A DNA stretch of 20,995 nt from a virus. The DNA is taken from the IMG/VR virus record IMGVR_UViG_3300008262_000850, positions 1-20,995 of that record. One strand, written 5' to 3'. The notes beneath the pieces were generated by a model. That model saw only the letters and a list, made by a program, of their open reading frames with translations, was not told the origin of the DNA and did not search any database. The position numbers and the translations under genes are program-made. Positions 1 through 7,679 of this stretch are shown one piece after another (position 1 is the first letter of the stretch; every line of letters begins with the position of its first letter).

Positions 1-71
1 CAAATACAGATCCAATTATTCTAGGAATGACAGTCTTAGGTAAGTTTAGAAAAATACTAATAGGCAAATAG
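1..71 (+). CDS. C-terminal end of an unidentified gene (partial)
   Basis: The third reading frame is open from the left edge to a TAG at 69-71 and encodes 22 residues, beginning NTDPIILGMTVLGKF and ending ILIGK. It lies 20 bases before the gp25 start and on the same strand, so the two are probably co-transcribed. The DPIILG stretch faintly resembles the short (V/I)LG segments seen in some baseplate hub and spike proteins. That is a weak analogy and no function is assigned. The other two plus-strand frames close within the first 45 bases, so this is the only frame that can be coding here. Confidence 0.45.
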   Translation, partial: NTDPIILGMTVLGKFRKILIGK

Positions 72-91
72 ATTATAAAAATATATAGTCT

Positions 92-469
92 ATGGCTGAA
101 TTAGACTTTAAAGACCATTATATTGGATATCCAGGTCACCCTAAATTTCAACTTAATAAAATTATTGAGGATGATGCACTAAGGGTTATTGTTCAAAAAT
201 ATGAAATGATAATCTTTACAAATAAGGGTGAACTTTTGGGCGATCCCGACTTTGGATGTGACTTAATACTATTACTTCATCAAACCAAAATTTCTTCACA
301 AGGAGTTAAGTCTACAATTCAAAAACAAATCAAAAAATACATACCAGAATTAGATCTGACAAATTACGGACTTGAAGTAAAAATATTCGAGGACCCAGAA
401 AGATGGCAAGAAGTTATGCAAATTGATTTCAAAATTTCTGAATTAGAAGTCTCTGCATTTATTGTATAA
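92..469 (+). CDS. 25: Baseplate wedge protein, gp25-like (GPW/gp25, TssE family)
   Basis: This 125-aa protein fits the small baseplate wedge subunit of contractile tails (T4 gp25, related to TssE of type VI secretion). In that family it joins the wedge to the first sheath ring at the baseplate core. The family's core is visible: a beta strand leading to NKGE (residues 44-47), then GDPDFGCDL (50-58), then a helical stretch and a beta-rich C-terminus. The length matches the family (T4 gp25 is 132 aa). The ATG at 92 follows an A-rich leader without a Shine-Dalgarno sequence. Its stop lies 6 bases from the stop of the convergent giant tail gene. The family call is confident; the exact contacts in this phage are inferred. 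Confidence 0.9.
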   Translation: MAELDFKDHYIGYPGHPKFQLNKIIEDDALRVIVQKYEMIIFTNKGELLGDPDFGCDLILLLHQTKISSQGVKSTIQKQIKKYIPELDLTNYGLEVKIFEDPERWQEVMQIDFKISELEVSAFIV

Positions 470-483
470 TCCATATTATGGAT
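469..483. other. Short inverted repeat between convergent stops
   Basis: ATCCATATTATGGAT is a 7-bp inverted repeat around a single central T. It covers the 6-bp gap between the gp25 stop and the stop of the large minus-strand gene. It has no usable loop and no T-tract on either side, so a role as a bidirectional terminator is only a possibility. Confidence 0.2.
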
Positions 484-3451
484 AGTAATAGTTAGCAATA
501 GTCCATCCACCAGATGTAGAATTTGTACCAAACTGTAGTGTAGATGCAAAATCAGCGTTAAAATTAGGATTACCAACACTAAATCCTGCTAAGGTTGGTG
601 TGGGACCAGTATAGTAGACACTAGAATTAAAAAGAGATGGTGTATACCAAGTGGCTACTAAGAATGTAGGTCTAAAGTTCGCACCTGATGTTCTTGATTG
701 ATAGTAAGCGTATCCGAAGTCTCCTAGAACATTATTAAATCCATCAGCTACGGTAGCATAATTAGTACCATATATTACTGAGTCAGAAAGACCAATTATA
801 TTAATTCCCTGTTGTGAGAATGTAAATATTTGGAACTGTCCAGGTATAGGATCGGTAGGATTTACCAGTGCTCCAAATGCACCTGGCCTATAATAAAGTA
901 TTCGATAACTTACTGTTAGATTCGCAGAAGTTGAGAATGTTACACCGTAATTCGTTCCTGATGCCAATTTCGAAACTACATTATATGCAAAAGATGGATC
1001 TTCAACTGGAACATATGACTGGTTATTTGCAGTATTCGGATTATCTACCCAGTATGCTTTACCACCGCTAGTAACATTAGCTCTTACTCTCACAGTGACA
1101 GACTGTGCTGGAGCGAGTGAACCATTCCAATACATATCAAGTCCTGTTACATATGCACTTCCCTGAGTACTCACAACATAAGGATTATTCAAGAATGCAA
1201 AATCACCACTAAATTCAATTTTGAACTGATTTACAGTAAATGATGAATTGTTAGTGATCGTATAAGGGAACTCGTGTTGTATACTTGGATAAACAACATT
1301 TCCAGAAAGATCAGAGTAAGGTCGATTTGTTGGATTACCAGACAAGTCTGACGAAACAACAGCAAATGCTCCAGCAGACATCGATAAATCTGGTACTGTT
1401 GAAATATCTGCGTAAACTACTGGTGTAGTAGCATCTCTATATTGCTTTGTTGTCAAGTTTGCAAATGCTTCTATTTCTTGAATATCCAGTATACCCTTTA
1501 TCTCAAAATTCTTTCTGTCTCTATAAGTAAGTCCATAACCATTATCAGAGGTTACTTCAATTACTAAATAAGGTGTGATATTAGAATCTACTGTAAAGTT
1601 AAACGGCATCAAATTTCTTAATCCGTTAACACCACTTAAATCCCTATATTCTGTTATCTTTTCAACTGGAACTAGATCAATTAACTTCCATTCAGTAATA
1701 TTTAACCAGTTACTACCAACTCCCTCGTCTAAAACTGGAGATATAGTTGAAAATGTAGCACCAGCTTGTCCAGTCCAAATGTAAATTAGTCTATCGTAAG
1801 AAACAACATCGGTCAATTTGTATGCAGTATTAACTTGCCAAACTTCAGCGTTTTCGAATTTTCTTGGATTATTAGTTCTATTGTTACTTACGACCGACTC
1901 ATATAACTTATCATAATAAACAACTCTTTCACCGATTTGATAGGTTCTAAATGCATACCACTCTCTATAGATTTCATACGTCTTAATATCAATTGTAAAA
2001 TATTGAGGAAGAAGAGTCTTCGATACTTGCTCATTTATGTAAAAGTCTAAAACACAATTATATACAGTTGATCCACTATTTACTGGTAGCAAATAAGCCT
2101 CGTTTAGATCAAATAGAATTGGTGTGTAATTCTCATTTATTCTGAAAATTTGAGCGTCTCTAGTCAAATGTACTAAGGTTGTGCCACCGACAAAATCAGC
2201 TCTTCCAGTTATATCAAGTATTTTATGTGTAATTGGTATTATATTCTTCTGAAGCCAATATTTCAATCCTTGTAATTTTTTCTGAACTTCTTCCAAGGTA
2301 TAGTAAAGAACATTATTACCCTCTTTATCAGTAATTCTGAAAGTTAAATTAAATAAATTTGTATCTTCAAATTTAGGATTTGGAAAAGTATGCTTAATAA
2401 AATCATTGTCTTTCCACCCCTCAACAGTATTATCAAAGATATCAGGTATTTCAACTTTGAAAAGTTTACCAAAATTTTCAGACTCATCATCTATATTTCT
2501 ATAATATTCGTAAAGTTCTAAATCATTATATCCAAAGTAATTTATTGCATTTATAATTGATTTATAGGCTCCGATGTAAGGGTAAATTAAGTGTTTTACC
2601 AAAAGCATTTCTTTTCTTTTAGCATTCAAATAATTCCAATCAATTCCCTCTTCTTTTATATCATATTCTTTGAAAATATAAACATCGTCAGATGATACTA
2701 ATTTACCAACATTATTCAATTCAGTGTGATACCTAACATCCTCTATTTCGGTTTGACCCAATATATTGAATCTACCAATTTCTCTGTCCCAAACTTTGAA
2801 TCTTACTGATAGGTAGGTTGTATTTCCCGTTTTTGGGTAGTTACTAATCACTGTTTTTTCAGTCTGAAATCTATCAACTGATTTAAAGAAGTCGACTATC
2901 AATTCTCTTGTATAAACTTCTCTAATCTTTACTAAATAACCACTGTTAATAGAAACATATTGACGTTTACTATTAGTGACATCTTTAATAAATATCGCCA
3001 AATGTTGTCCCCTTTTGAATCCTCTTGTGACTCCTGAGGAGTTCGAAGTAAAAAATGAGGTTGAGTTGGTATCAAGTGATATTTTACCATAAACATCTCC
3101 ACTTATTCGATCAACGATTGTCTCGATAGTGATTATATCATAATTTGAATTTGTAGTAGTTATGGTAAAGTCAATATCTTCTCTTTTATACAGTTGTAAA
3201 ATACTTCTTAGACCTCCCTCGTTTTTAGAATTATATCCAATAAAAAGTTGAATAGGTTCTGGTACAACACTTATATCTTCATTATCATCAACATATTCCA
3301 GATCGTGTTCTATTGAGTCGAAAATTGTCTGCTGAACAGAAGGGTCACTAATTTTCTTAATATCTCTATTAGCTGATTTATTTAAAACAGGATTTGGTAA
3401 GAACGTTGTCAGAAAACCATCTCCAATATAAACTAACAATAGGTTCGTCAT
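476..3451 (-). CDS. Large tail/baseplate protein, C-terminal part of a probable giant protein (991 aa)
   Basis: This 991-aa open frame begins with an ATG lying 74 bases inside the preceding 173-aa frame, in the +1 phase relative to it. The first ~20 residues are therefore probably not a genuine N-terminus; sequence of normal protein character starts near LPNPVLNKSANRD (18-30). Residues ~275-325 form a helical stretch (KRKEMLLVKHLIYPYIGAYK, then FGYNDLELYEYY). Residues ~497-590 hold two Trp/Tyr-rich repeats of the type W..Y..GERVVYYDKLYE and W..NTAYKLTDVVSYDRLIY, reminiscent of chitin-binding (CBM5/12-like) modules. Residues ~640-990 are Ser/Thr/Asn/Gly-rich beta sequence typical of tail-fibre or adhesin tips, ending in an aromatic tail (NYYYP). 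It is last in the 7053-476 transcription unit, and its end is convergent with gp25. I infer a surface-exposed baseplate or fibre protein; the exact T4 counterpart is not identified. Confidence 0.7.
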   Translation of the reverse strand: MTNLLLVYIGDGFLTTFLPNPVLNKSANRDIKKISDPSVQQTIFDSIEHDLEYVDDNEDISVVPEPIQLFIGYNSKNEGGLRSILQLYKREDIDFTITTTNSNYDIITIETIVDRISGDVYGKISLDTNSTSFFTSNSSGVTRGFKRGQHLAIFIKDVTNSKRQYVSINSGYLVKIREVYTRELIVDFFKSVDRFQTEKTVISNYPKTGNTTYLSVRFKVWDREIGRFNILGQTEIEDVRYHTELNNVGKLVSSDDVYIFKEYDIKEEGIDWNYLNAKRKEMLLVKHLIYPYIGAYKSIINAINYFGYNDLELYEYYRNIDDESENFGKLFKVEIPDIFDNTVEGWKDNDFIKHTFPNPKFEDTNLFNLTFRITDKEGNNVLYYTLEEVQKKLQGLKYWLQKNIIPITHKILDITGRADFVGGTTLVHLTRDAQIFRINENYTPILFDLNEAYLLPVNSGSTVYNCVLDFYINEQVSKTLLPQYFTIDIKTYEIYREWYAFRTYQIGERVVYYDKLYESVVSNNRTNNPRKFENAEVWQVNTAYKLTDVVSYDRLIYIWTGQAGATFSTISPVLDEGVGSNWLNITEWKLIDLVPVEKITEYRDLSGVNGLRNLMPFNFTVDSNITPYLVIEVTSDNGYGLTYRDRKNFEIKGILDIQEIEAFANLTTKQYRDATTPVVYADISTVPDLSMSAGAFAVVSSDLSGNPTNRPYSDLSGNVVYPSIQHEFPYTITNNSSFTVNQFKIEFSGDFAFLNNPYVVSTQGSAYVTGLDMYWNGSLAPAQSVTVRVRANVTSGGKAYWVDNPNTANNQSYVPVEDPSFAYNVVSKLASGTNYGVTFSTSANLTVSYRILYYRPGAFGALVNPTDPIPGQFQIFTFSQQGINIIGLSDSVIYGTNYATVADGFNNVLGDFGYAYYQSRTSGANFRPTFLVATWYTPSLFNSSVYYTGPTPTLAGFSVGNPNFNADFASTLQFGTNSTSGGWTIANYYYP
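3378..3451 (-). other. 74-bp out-of-frame overlap, second +1 junction
   Basis: The 173-aa frame ends TTT-AAA-TAA-ATC (AAA at 3381-3383, TAA at 3378-3380). Skipping one base after AAA gives AAA-TCA-GCT, the frame of the 991-aa protein (K-S-A-N-R). A second possible slip point is TTT-T in TGG-TTT-TCT (3411-3419), where tRNA-Phe could re-pair perfectly one base on. A mutational indel or deletion anywhere in the overlap would look the same. Confidence 0.45.
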
Positions 3452-3899
3452 TAAAGTTTTCTCTTGGTCTTCTTATGTATTCTCTAACGCTCAACCATAA
3501 ATAATCACGGTCTTTGTAATCAGGACTAAGTGTTCCGTAAAATGTATCGTTAGATGGCGTAGCAACTGTTGTCTCAAGTTCAAAGTATGAACTCAAAACA
3601 ACTTGAATCTCAATTACAAGATTTGTATCAGGCTGAATTGACCAAATACTTCTTCTATCCGGATTATAAATTAATTTTGTGACAGCACCACCAGGATATG
3701 ATTGAACATTTTTAGTTTGACCATTTGTAGCATCTATCGTAAGTATTTGTGAAGTTCCACCTATATAAATATCACCATCATATTGATTTAAGGCCTGGTA
3801 TCCATAATCAGAAGGTGATACACTGAATTCAATTGTAGCGTCACTAAGTAAAAGTGAATTATAACCTAAATTCGACGATGAATTAATCGTACTAGTCAA
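3378..3899 (-). CDS. Middle fragment of the giant tail protein: last two propeller blades (173 codons, no ATG)
   Basis: This frame has no ATG anywhere. Its only possible start is TTG at 3897-3899, directly after the TAA of the upstream 1049-aa frame. It carries two beta-propeller-like repeats (DGDIYIGGTSQILTID, then RRSIWSIQPDTNLVIEIQ) that continue the five repeats ending the 1049-aa protein. It ends with YWRWFSDNV followed by LTKSCFK, and its TAA at 3378-3380 lies inside the 991-aa frame. The frame is +1 relative to the upstream gene, and the next gene is again +1 relative to it. I see it as an internal segment of one protein, reached by +1 recoding or cut off by indels, rather than a gene with its own start. 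Independent initiation at TTG is possible but less likely. Confidence 0.6.
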   Translation of the reverse strand: MTSTINSSSNLGYNSLLLSDATIEFSVSPSDYGYQALNQYDGDIYIGGTSQILTIDATNGQTKNVQSYPGGAVTKLIYNPDRRSIWSIQPDTNLVIEIQVVLSSYFELETTVATPSNDTFYGTLSPDYKDRDYLWLSVREYIRRPRENFNDEPIVSLYWRWFSDNVLTKSCFK

Positions 3900-3923
3900 A
3901 TTATTAAAAAGTATTAAAAAGTA
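3897..3923 (-). other. Candidate +1 frameshift site TTT-TAA with a 10-bp tandem repeat
   Basis: On the minus strand the 1049-aa frame ends CTT-TTT-AAT-ACT-TTT-TAA. tRNA-Phe on the last TTT (3907-3909) can move +1 onto another TTT (3906-3908), avoiding the stop and continuing AAT-AAT-TTG-ACT into the 173-aa frame. The same spot is a perfect tandem repeat: TTAAAAAGTA on the plus strand at 3904-3913 and again at 3914-3923. Removing one copy, or one T, also fuses the two frames. The sequence thus supports three explanations: programmed +1 shift, slippage duplication, or homopolymer error. Confidence 0.5.
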
Positions 3924-6900
3924 AACTGTTGAATGTTCCGGTGGAAATTAGCGGTATACTTGTTGCGGTATTATTATCGACTTTATATAAATTAGTGCCT
4001 TCATAAAAAGTATAGACTGCTTCGTTTTCTGGATCATAGGCAATTGGATTATCATTACCATATATGAAGTACTGATTAGAAATTGTCCTAGTTGTACCAT
4101 CTATTCTAAGTAAACCAACAGCATTTGTATTAACATACATATCTTCTTCAAAGTCATTAAAGACCATGCCTAAAGTAGCGAAAGGAGTAGTAATAACTGT
4201 TAATGAGTCATTAATATCATAAACATAAAGCTGTGAAGCCGCATTAAATGATACATAAATATCCCCGTTCTTTTTGTTAAGTTGTATAGAATACGCCGTC
4301 GAAGCAAAAGAGAAAGAAGCGACCACCTGATGAATAAATGGATCAATTTTATAAAGAGCATTTTCACTCAGAGCATAAATGTAACTTGAAACATTGTTAT
4401 AACATAGTTCTCTACTTGCTGTTAAACCAGATATATCAATATCAGAAATAACATTTGCAAGAGTAGAATCAAAAACTCTTAAAGAGTCACCAAGTACATA
4501 AATACAATTAGCTGGTTCTACATATGATATATCAACCATATTTGCCACACCTTCAAAAGTATTAGAGTTATATGTATTTGAGAAGATATACTCTATACTG
4601 AATGATGTGTTGTAAGCCTGTTCATCATACATACCTCTAAGTAAACTTGGTGAGAAAGATGGTGGGCAACCAGTTTGACCCCATCCGATTGTAAATGCTA
4701 CAGTCGTAAATGGTGCCGATGAACAAAGAGAATCGGTCAATCCCCAGAAAGGACCTTCGTAGCTTAAATTTATAGTATCTGGATTCAAATATAAAGAGTT
4801 ATATTCTATATTTTGTAGTGGGTAAAACGTCTTATTAATTCCAATAACCTGACCAGTAGCAAAACCAACTTCTTCTAGTGATTCGCCACTAGCTGTTCCA
4901 AGTAATATTTCATTTGATGTAATTAATGCACCTAAATTACCAGTTGCCCTCTCAATTATTCTATAATTCTGTATTCCAGGAAGTGAAGACTTTCCAACAT
5001 TTATATCTAAACTAACTCGTTGACTTTGTTTTTTTACATTAAACTTTAATGAACTGGCAGCGTTAGAAACATAGATTCCAAAATCATTAACGGTTTCAGA
5101 CCAGTTTTCAACCCAATTTTCAAGAGTCTGAGCAATATCAGGTGTACTACCACTATAAACAACAAGTTCTTCATAAGTCCTTCCGTTTATCTTGATTGAT
5201 AAATTTTTACCTAAATCAAAAAATGTCACTATGCTATGTTCTATGTAATAATCGGCAGTTGTACCAACTTGAACTGAGAATTCAATCGGAACGTTAGGAA
5301 AGTCAGTTTGTAAAGTTATAGTGTTATAATAAACTGACGCATATCCTACAGTAGTCAAACTAGGAAGTATACCTAAAGTGTTTAAACTTAAAAAATGTCT
5401 AGTTAACCAATTTCTCAAGGTACTATCGATGGTTCTTTCCATGTCTACTAGGCCTGAAGAATATATCCAATCAATTCTCTCTCCGTAGACCATCTTATTA
5501 ATTTTTATAATAATTCCAAACTCATCTATGTCTGTGAAAACTATATTATAGTTCCAATTTTCTGAATAATTATAATTAAATTCTTTTGTAAGTCTCTCTT
5601 CTACTTGAATACATCTTTCGTAAACAGATTTTAGACCACCCACACTATAAGTAGGACCAATTTCTGTATGGTAGAAATTTACTACTGCATAGTTAGTTGG
5701 ATAAATTAAATCTGCTCTAAGTGCATAGTCTTTGTAATATAAATCAATATCAAGTATTTTCAGTTCTTGATTAAACTTTTCAACAGTTGATGCAAGTGTT
5801 ACCTCAACTGACTGAGTAAAAGATTGACTGAAATATAAATGATCAGTTGTCAAATAAATCTCACCTCCGACTAATGATTCATTCACAATCGCACCGGACG
5901 AAGAAGAAGGTTCTATAGGTAAATAAGTAGCATTGCCCCAATATAATTCAGAAGTTGTGGTTCCAGTTGGTTGAACTGAGTAAGTAGCACCAGACCAAGT
6001 GTATGCTTGAATACACTGATATATTCTATTATCCCAAATTACTTGACTTCCTGTAGCATAATAAGTTAGAGTATTATTTCCTGTGAAAATAGGTATAGAA
6101 GTTACTTTATAGAAGTCTAAATTCAAACTTGAATTGGGAACTTTAAATTCCACACCCGGTTTTAATATTCTCGGAACTGGGTTATCAAAGTTTAAAACAC
6201 TACCCGATGTTGAAAATGAAAGTCCAGCTTTGTAGACTCTCGGAAGGTCAGTTCTTGTAATAACTTCCATCCAGAGAGTAGTATTTTCTGGAATTGAAGA
6301 GCAGTTGTATTCAAAGTGTACTATATCCAAGATATTCGGATTTTCTATAGTTACAACTTCAACATCGTCATATTTTTTAGTTCTTCTATAGTTATCATTT
6401 TTCTCTGTATTGACTAAGTTTAACCTTCTATACTGATATAATCTATCATAAAATGATGGTTCGTTCCATAATGACAAAGTATCTCTTAGATCAGGAGTTA
6501 TATAATTATAGATACCTATTATATCAACCCCCTCTACGTAAATATTATCGTAACTTGAAGTCAATCCATAAAGTCCACCATAATTTGTTTCGAATGTGTT
6601 ATTGTCTAAAAGTGACAGTACACAAATTGCATCTTTTTTTGACCCAACAACTGCATATATCCTATTTGGATTTGTAAATTCAAAAATTGGACTGTTGAAT
6701 TTAACAAAGGTTCCCTTCTTATACTTTGATTCTATGTTCTTTGAGTAAATCCATTTTGAATAGTAAGCAGACTCTTGATTGACAGGCTCTATTTTAGTAA
6801 CCGATTGACTCGCAACTCCCGGATAGAAGTGAAATCCATACTCATTAAAAAGCTGAAATTTCTTGAGTGTAAGATAATCTACATTTTCATACTCAAAGGC

Positions 6901-7053
6901 ATCAATTTTTTCAAAGAGATAAAGGGCTTGTGTCTTAAAAGTATCATCAGAGTTTTCAGGAAATAAAATATCACCTTCATATCTTCCAACTGATTGGTTA
7001 TAATAAAAATTAAGTGGATTTCCTTCTTTATCAAAGAAAACTAAACTCTGCAT
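3904..7053 (-). CDS. Giant tail/baseplate protein, N-terminal part with beta-propeller (1049 aa)
   Basis: This is the first gene of a minus-strand tail transcription unit. The N-terminus (MQSLVFFDKEGNPLNFYYN...) is a mixed alpha/beta domain. Around residues 330-385, a Trp/Tyr segment (GSQVIWDNRIYQCIQAYTW) resembles the carbohydrate-binding-like repeats of the 991-aa protein downstream. From residue ~836 to the end there are five repeats of about 30-45 residues with a Y-(V/A/T)-x...L-x-(V/I)-(F/Y/D) pattern, for example CIYVLGDSLRVFD, YIYALSENALYKID and DIYVSFNAASQLYVYD. These look like blades of a beta-propeller. The frame stops at TAA 3904-3906, but two more blades follow in the +1 frame. 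I infer a baseplate wedge or host-contact structural protein; I cannot name its T4 equivalent. The ATG at 7051-7053 faces the divergent promoter region. Confidence 0.75.
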   Translation of the reverse strand: MQSLVFFDKEGNPLNFYYNQSVGRYEGDILFPENSDDTFKTQALYLFEKIDAFEYENVDYLTLKKFQLFNEYGFHFYPGVASQSVTKIEPVNQESAYYSKWIYSKNIESKYKKGTFVKFNSPIFEFTNPNRIYAVVGSKKDAICVLSLLDNNTFETNYGGLYGLTSSYDNIYVEGVDIIGIYNYITPDLRDTLSLWNEPSFYDRLYQYRRLNLVNTEKNDNYRRTKKYDDVEVVTIENPNILDIVHFEYNCSSIPENTTLWMEVITRTDLPRVYKAGLSFSTSGSVLNFDNPVPRILKPGVEFKVPNSSLNLDFYKVTSIPIFTGNNTLTYYATGSQVIWDNRIYQCIQAYTWSGATYSVQPTGTTTSELYWGNATYLPIEPSSSSGAIVNESLVGGEIYLTTDHLYFSQSFTQSVEVTLASTVEKFNQELKILDIDLYYKDYALRADLIYPTNYAVVNFYHTEIGPTYSVGGLKSVYERCIQVEERLTKEFNYNYSENWNYNIVFTDIDEFGIIIKINKMVYGERIDWIYSSGLVDMERTIDSTLRNWLTRHFLSLNTLGILPSLTTVGYASVYYNTITLQTDFPNVPIEFSVQVGTTADYYIEHSIVTFFDLGKNLSIKINGRTYEELVVYSGSTPDIAQTLENWVENWSETVNDFGIYVSNAASSLKFNVKKQSQRVSLDINVGKSSLPGIQNYRIIERATGNLGALITSNEILLGTASGESLEEVGFATGQVIGINKTFYPLQNIEYNSLYLNPDTINLSYEGPFWGLTDSLCSSAPFTTVAFTIGWGQTGCPPSFSPSLLRGMYDEQAYNTSFSIEYIFSNTYNSNTFEGVANMVDISYVEPANCIYVLGDSLRVFDSTLANVISDIDISGLTASRELCYNNVSSYIYALSENALYKIDPFIHQVVASFSFASTAYSIQLNKKNGDIYVSFNAASQLYVYDINDSLTVITTPFATLGMVFNDFEEDMYVNTNAVGLLRIDGTTRTISNQYFIYGNDNPIAYDPENEAVYTFYEGTNLYKVDNNTATSIPLISTGTFNSLLFNTF

Positions 7054-7072
7054 TTACTGATTCGAATCTATT

Positions 7073-7083
7073 TTTAATATATA
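7073..7083 (+). promoter_or_regulatory. AT-rich promoter-like motif TTTAATATATA (distal copy)
   Basis: This is an exact copy of the motif found before several transcription units here, in the divergent gap between the giant tail gene and the 168-aa gene. It is part of a near-palindromic AT run (7071-7089), so it could also serve the minus-strand gene starting at 7053, where the reverse complement reads TTTTTATATATATTAAAAA. Confidence 0.35.
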
Positions 7084-7108
7084 TAAAAAGTCCTTTTCTT
7101 GACCGAAG

Positions 7109-7120
7109 TTTAATATATAA
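7109..7120 (+). promoter_or_regulatory. AT-rich promoter-like motif TTTAATATATAA
   Basis: This motif lies 22 bases before the ATG at 7143. It is identical to the motif 29 bases before the tail sheath start on the other strand. It is a candidate phage -10 element for the 7143-8359 plus-strand group. It does not match the host-type Bacteroidetes TAnnTTTG element. Confidence 0.45.
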
Positions 7121-7142
7121 AATAAATCATATTGACAATAAT

Positions 7143-7649
7143 ATGTCTATTACTGAAAATATATTCAGATACGGATCAGACTCGTATTTTAAATTATTGA
7201 AAGAATCCAGAGAGTTATTCGATGGTGGTCTAATTGAGTTATCAGGTCATGACAAAGAGCTCTTCGAAAGTTCAGATATTGGTAGATTTGAAATGTTTGA
7301 AGGCGAGTTAGTACCATTAGATTTACCTCTAGAAGTTTTAGAAGAGGTTAATGAGGCTGAATATAAAGGAAGAGAGGTCGAATTGAACCATCCAACAAGG
7401 AGCTCAGGTCCAAAGAAGTATAAAGTATATGTTAAAAATCCAAAAACTGGAAATGTTAAAGTAGTTCATTTCGGCGATGTTTCAGGTGGATTAACAGCAA
7501 AAGTATCTGATCCAAAGGCCAGAAAATCATTTGCAGCTCGTCATCAATGTCATTTGAAAAAAGATAAAACTAAACCAGGTTACTGGGCATGTAGAGCTAA
7601 TAGATATGGACATCTTTGGGGAGGTAAGACATATCCTGGTTACTGGTAG
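7143..7649 (+). CDS. Conserved phage protein with His/Cys-rich basic C-terminus (168 aa)
   Basis: I chose the ATG at 7143 (MSITENIFRYGS...) although the frame is open further upstream to 7014. That extension would overlap the giant tail gene's start and run through the promoter-like motifs. The first ~75 residues are acidic, with a leader-like MSITENIFRY segment and an LKE at 19-21. From about residue 90 the protein is basic: KKYKVYVKNPKTGNVKVVHF, a GD.SGGL..K stretch, then ARKSFAARHQCHLKKDK (126-142) and GYWACR (146-151), ending in GGKTYPGYW. H134, C136 and C150 could bind a metal or nucleic acid. From memory, similar KVYVK...SFAARH.C..K.DKT.PGYWACR tails occur in other large T4-like phages, with no known function. 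It heads a plus-strand group of three small genes. Confidence 0.75.
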   Translation: MSITENIFRYGSDSYFKLLKESRELFDGGLIELSGHDKELFESSDIGRFEMFEGELVPLDLPLEVLEEVNEAEYKGREVELNHPTRSSGPKKYKVYVKNPKTGNVKVVHFGDVSGGLTAKVSDPKARKSFAARHQCHLKKDKTKPGYWACRANRYGHLWGGKTYPGYW

Positions 7650-7679
7650 AAATTTAGAGATACATATAATATTCATAAT

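Noticed and set aside
868-1784. Small plus-strand frames opposite the 991-aa tail protein
   Set aside because: They are antisense to a long, protein-like frame and have no leaders; they are shadows.
3904-3906. TAA recoded as sense (stop readthrough) at the three junctions
   Set aside because: Reading TAA as an amino acid keeps the zero frame; at 3904 a second TAA follows at once, and the continuing coding sequence is in the +1 frame. Readthrough does not explain the pattern.
7014-7142. N-terminal extension of the 168-aa protein back to 7014
   Set aside because: It would cross the promoter-like motifs and overlap the start of the divergent giant tail gene; the ATG at 7143 has a normal A-rich leader.
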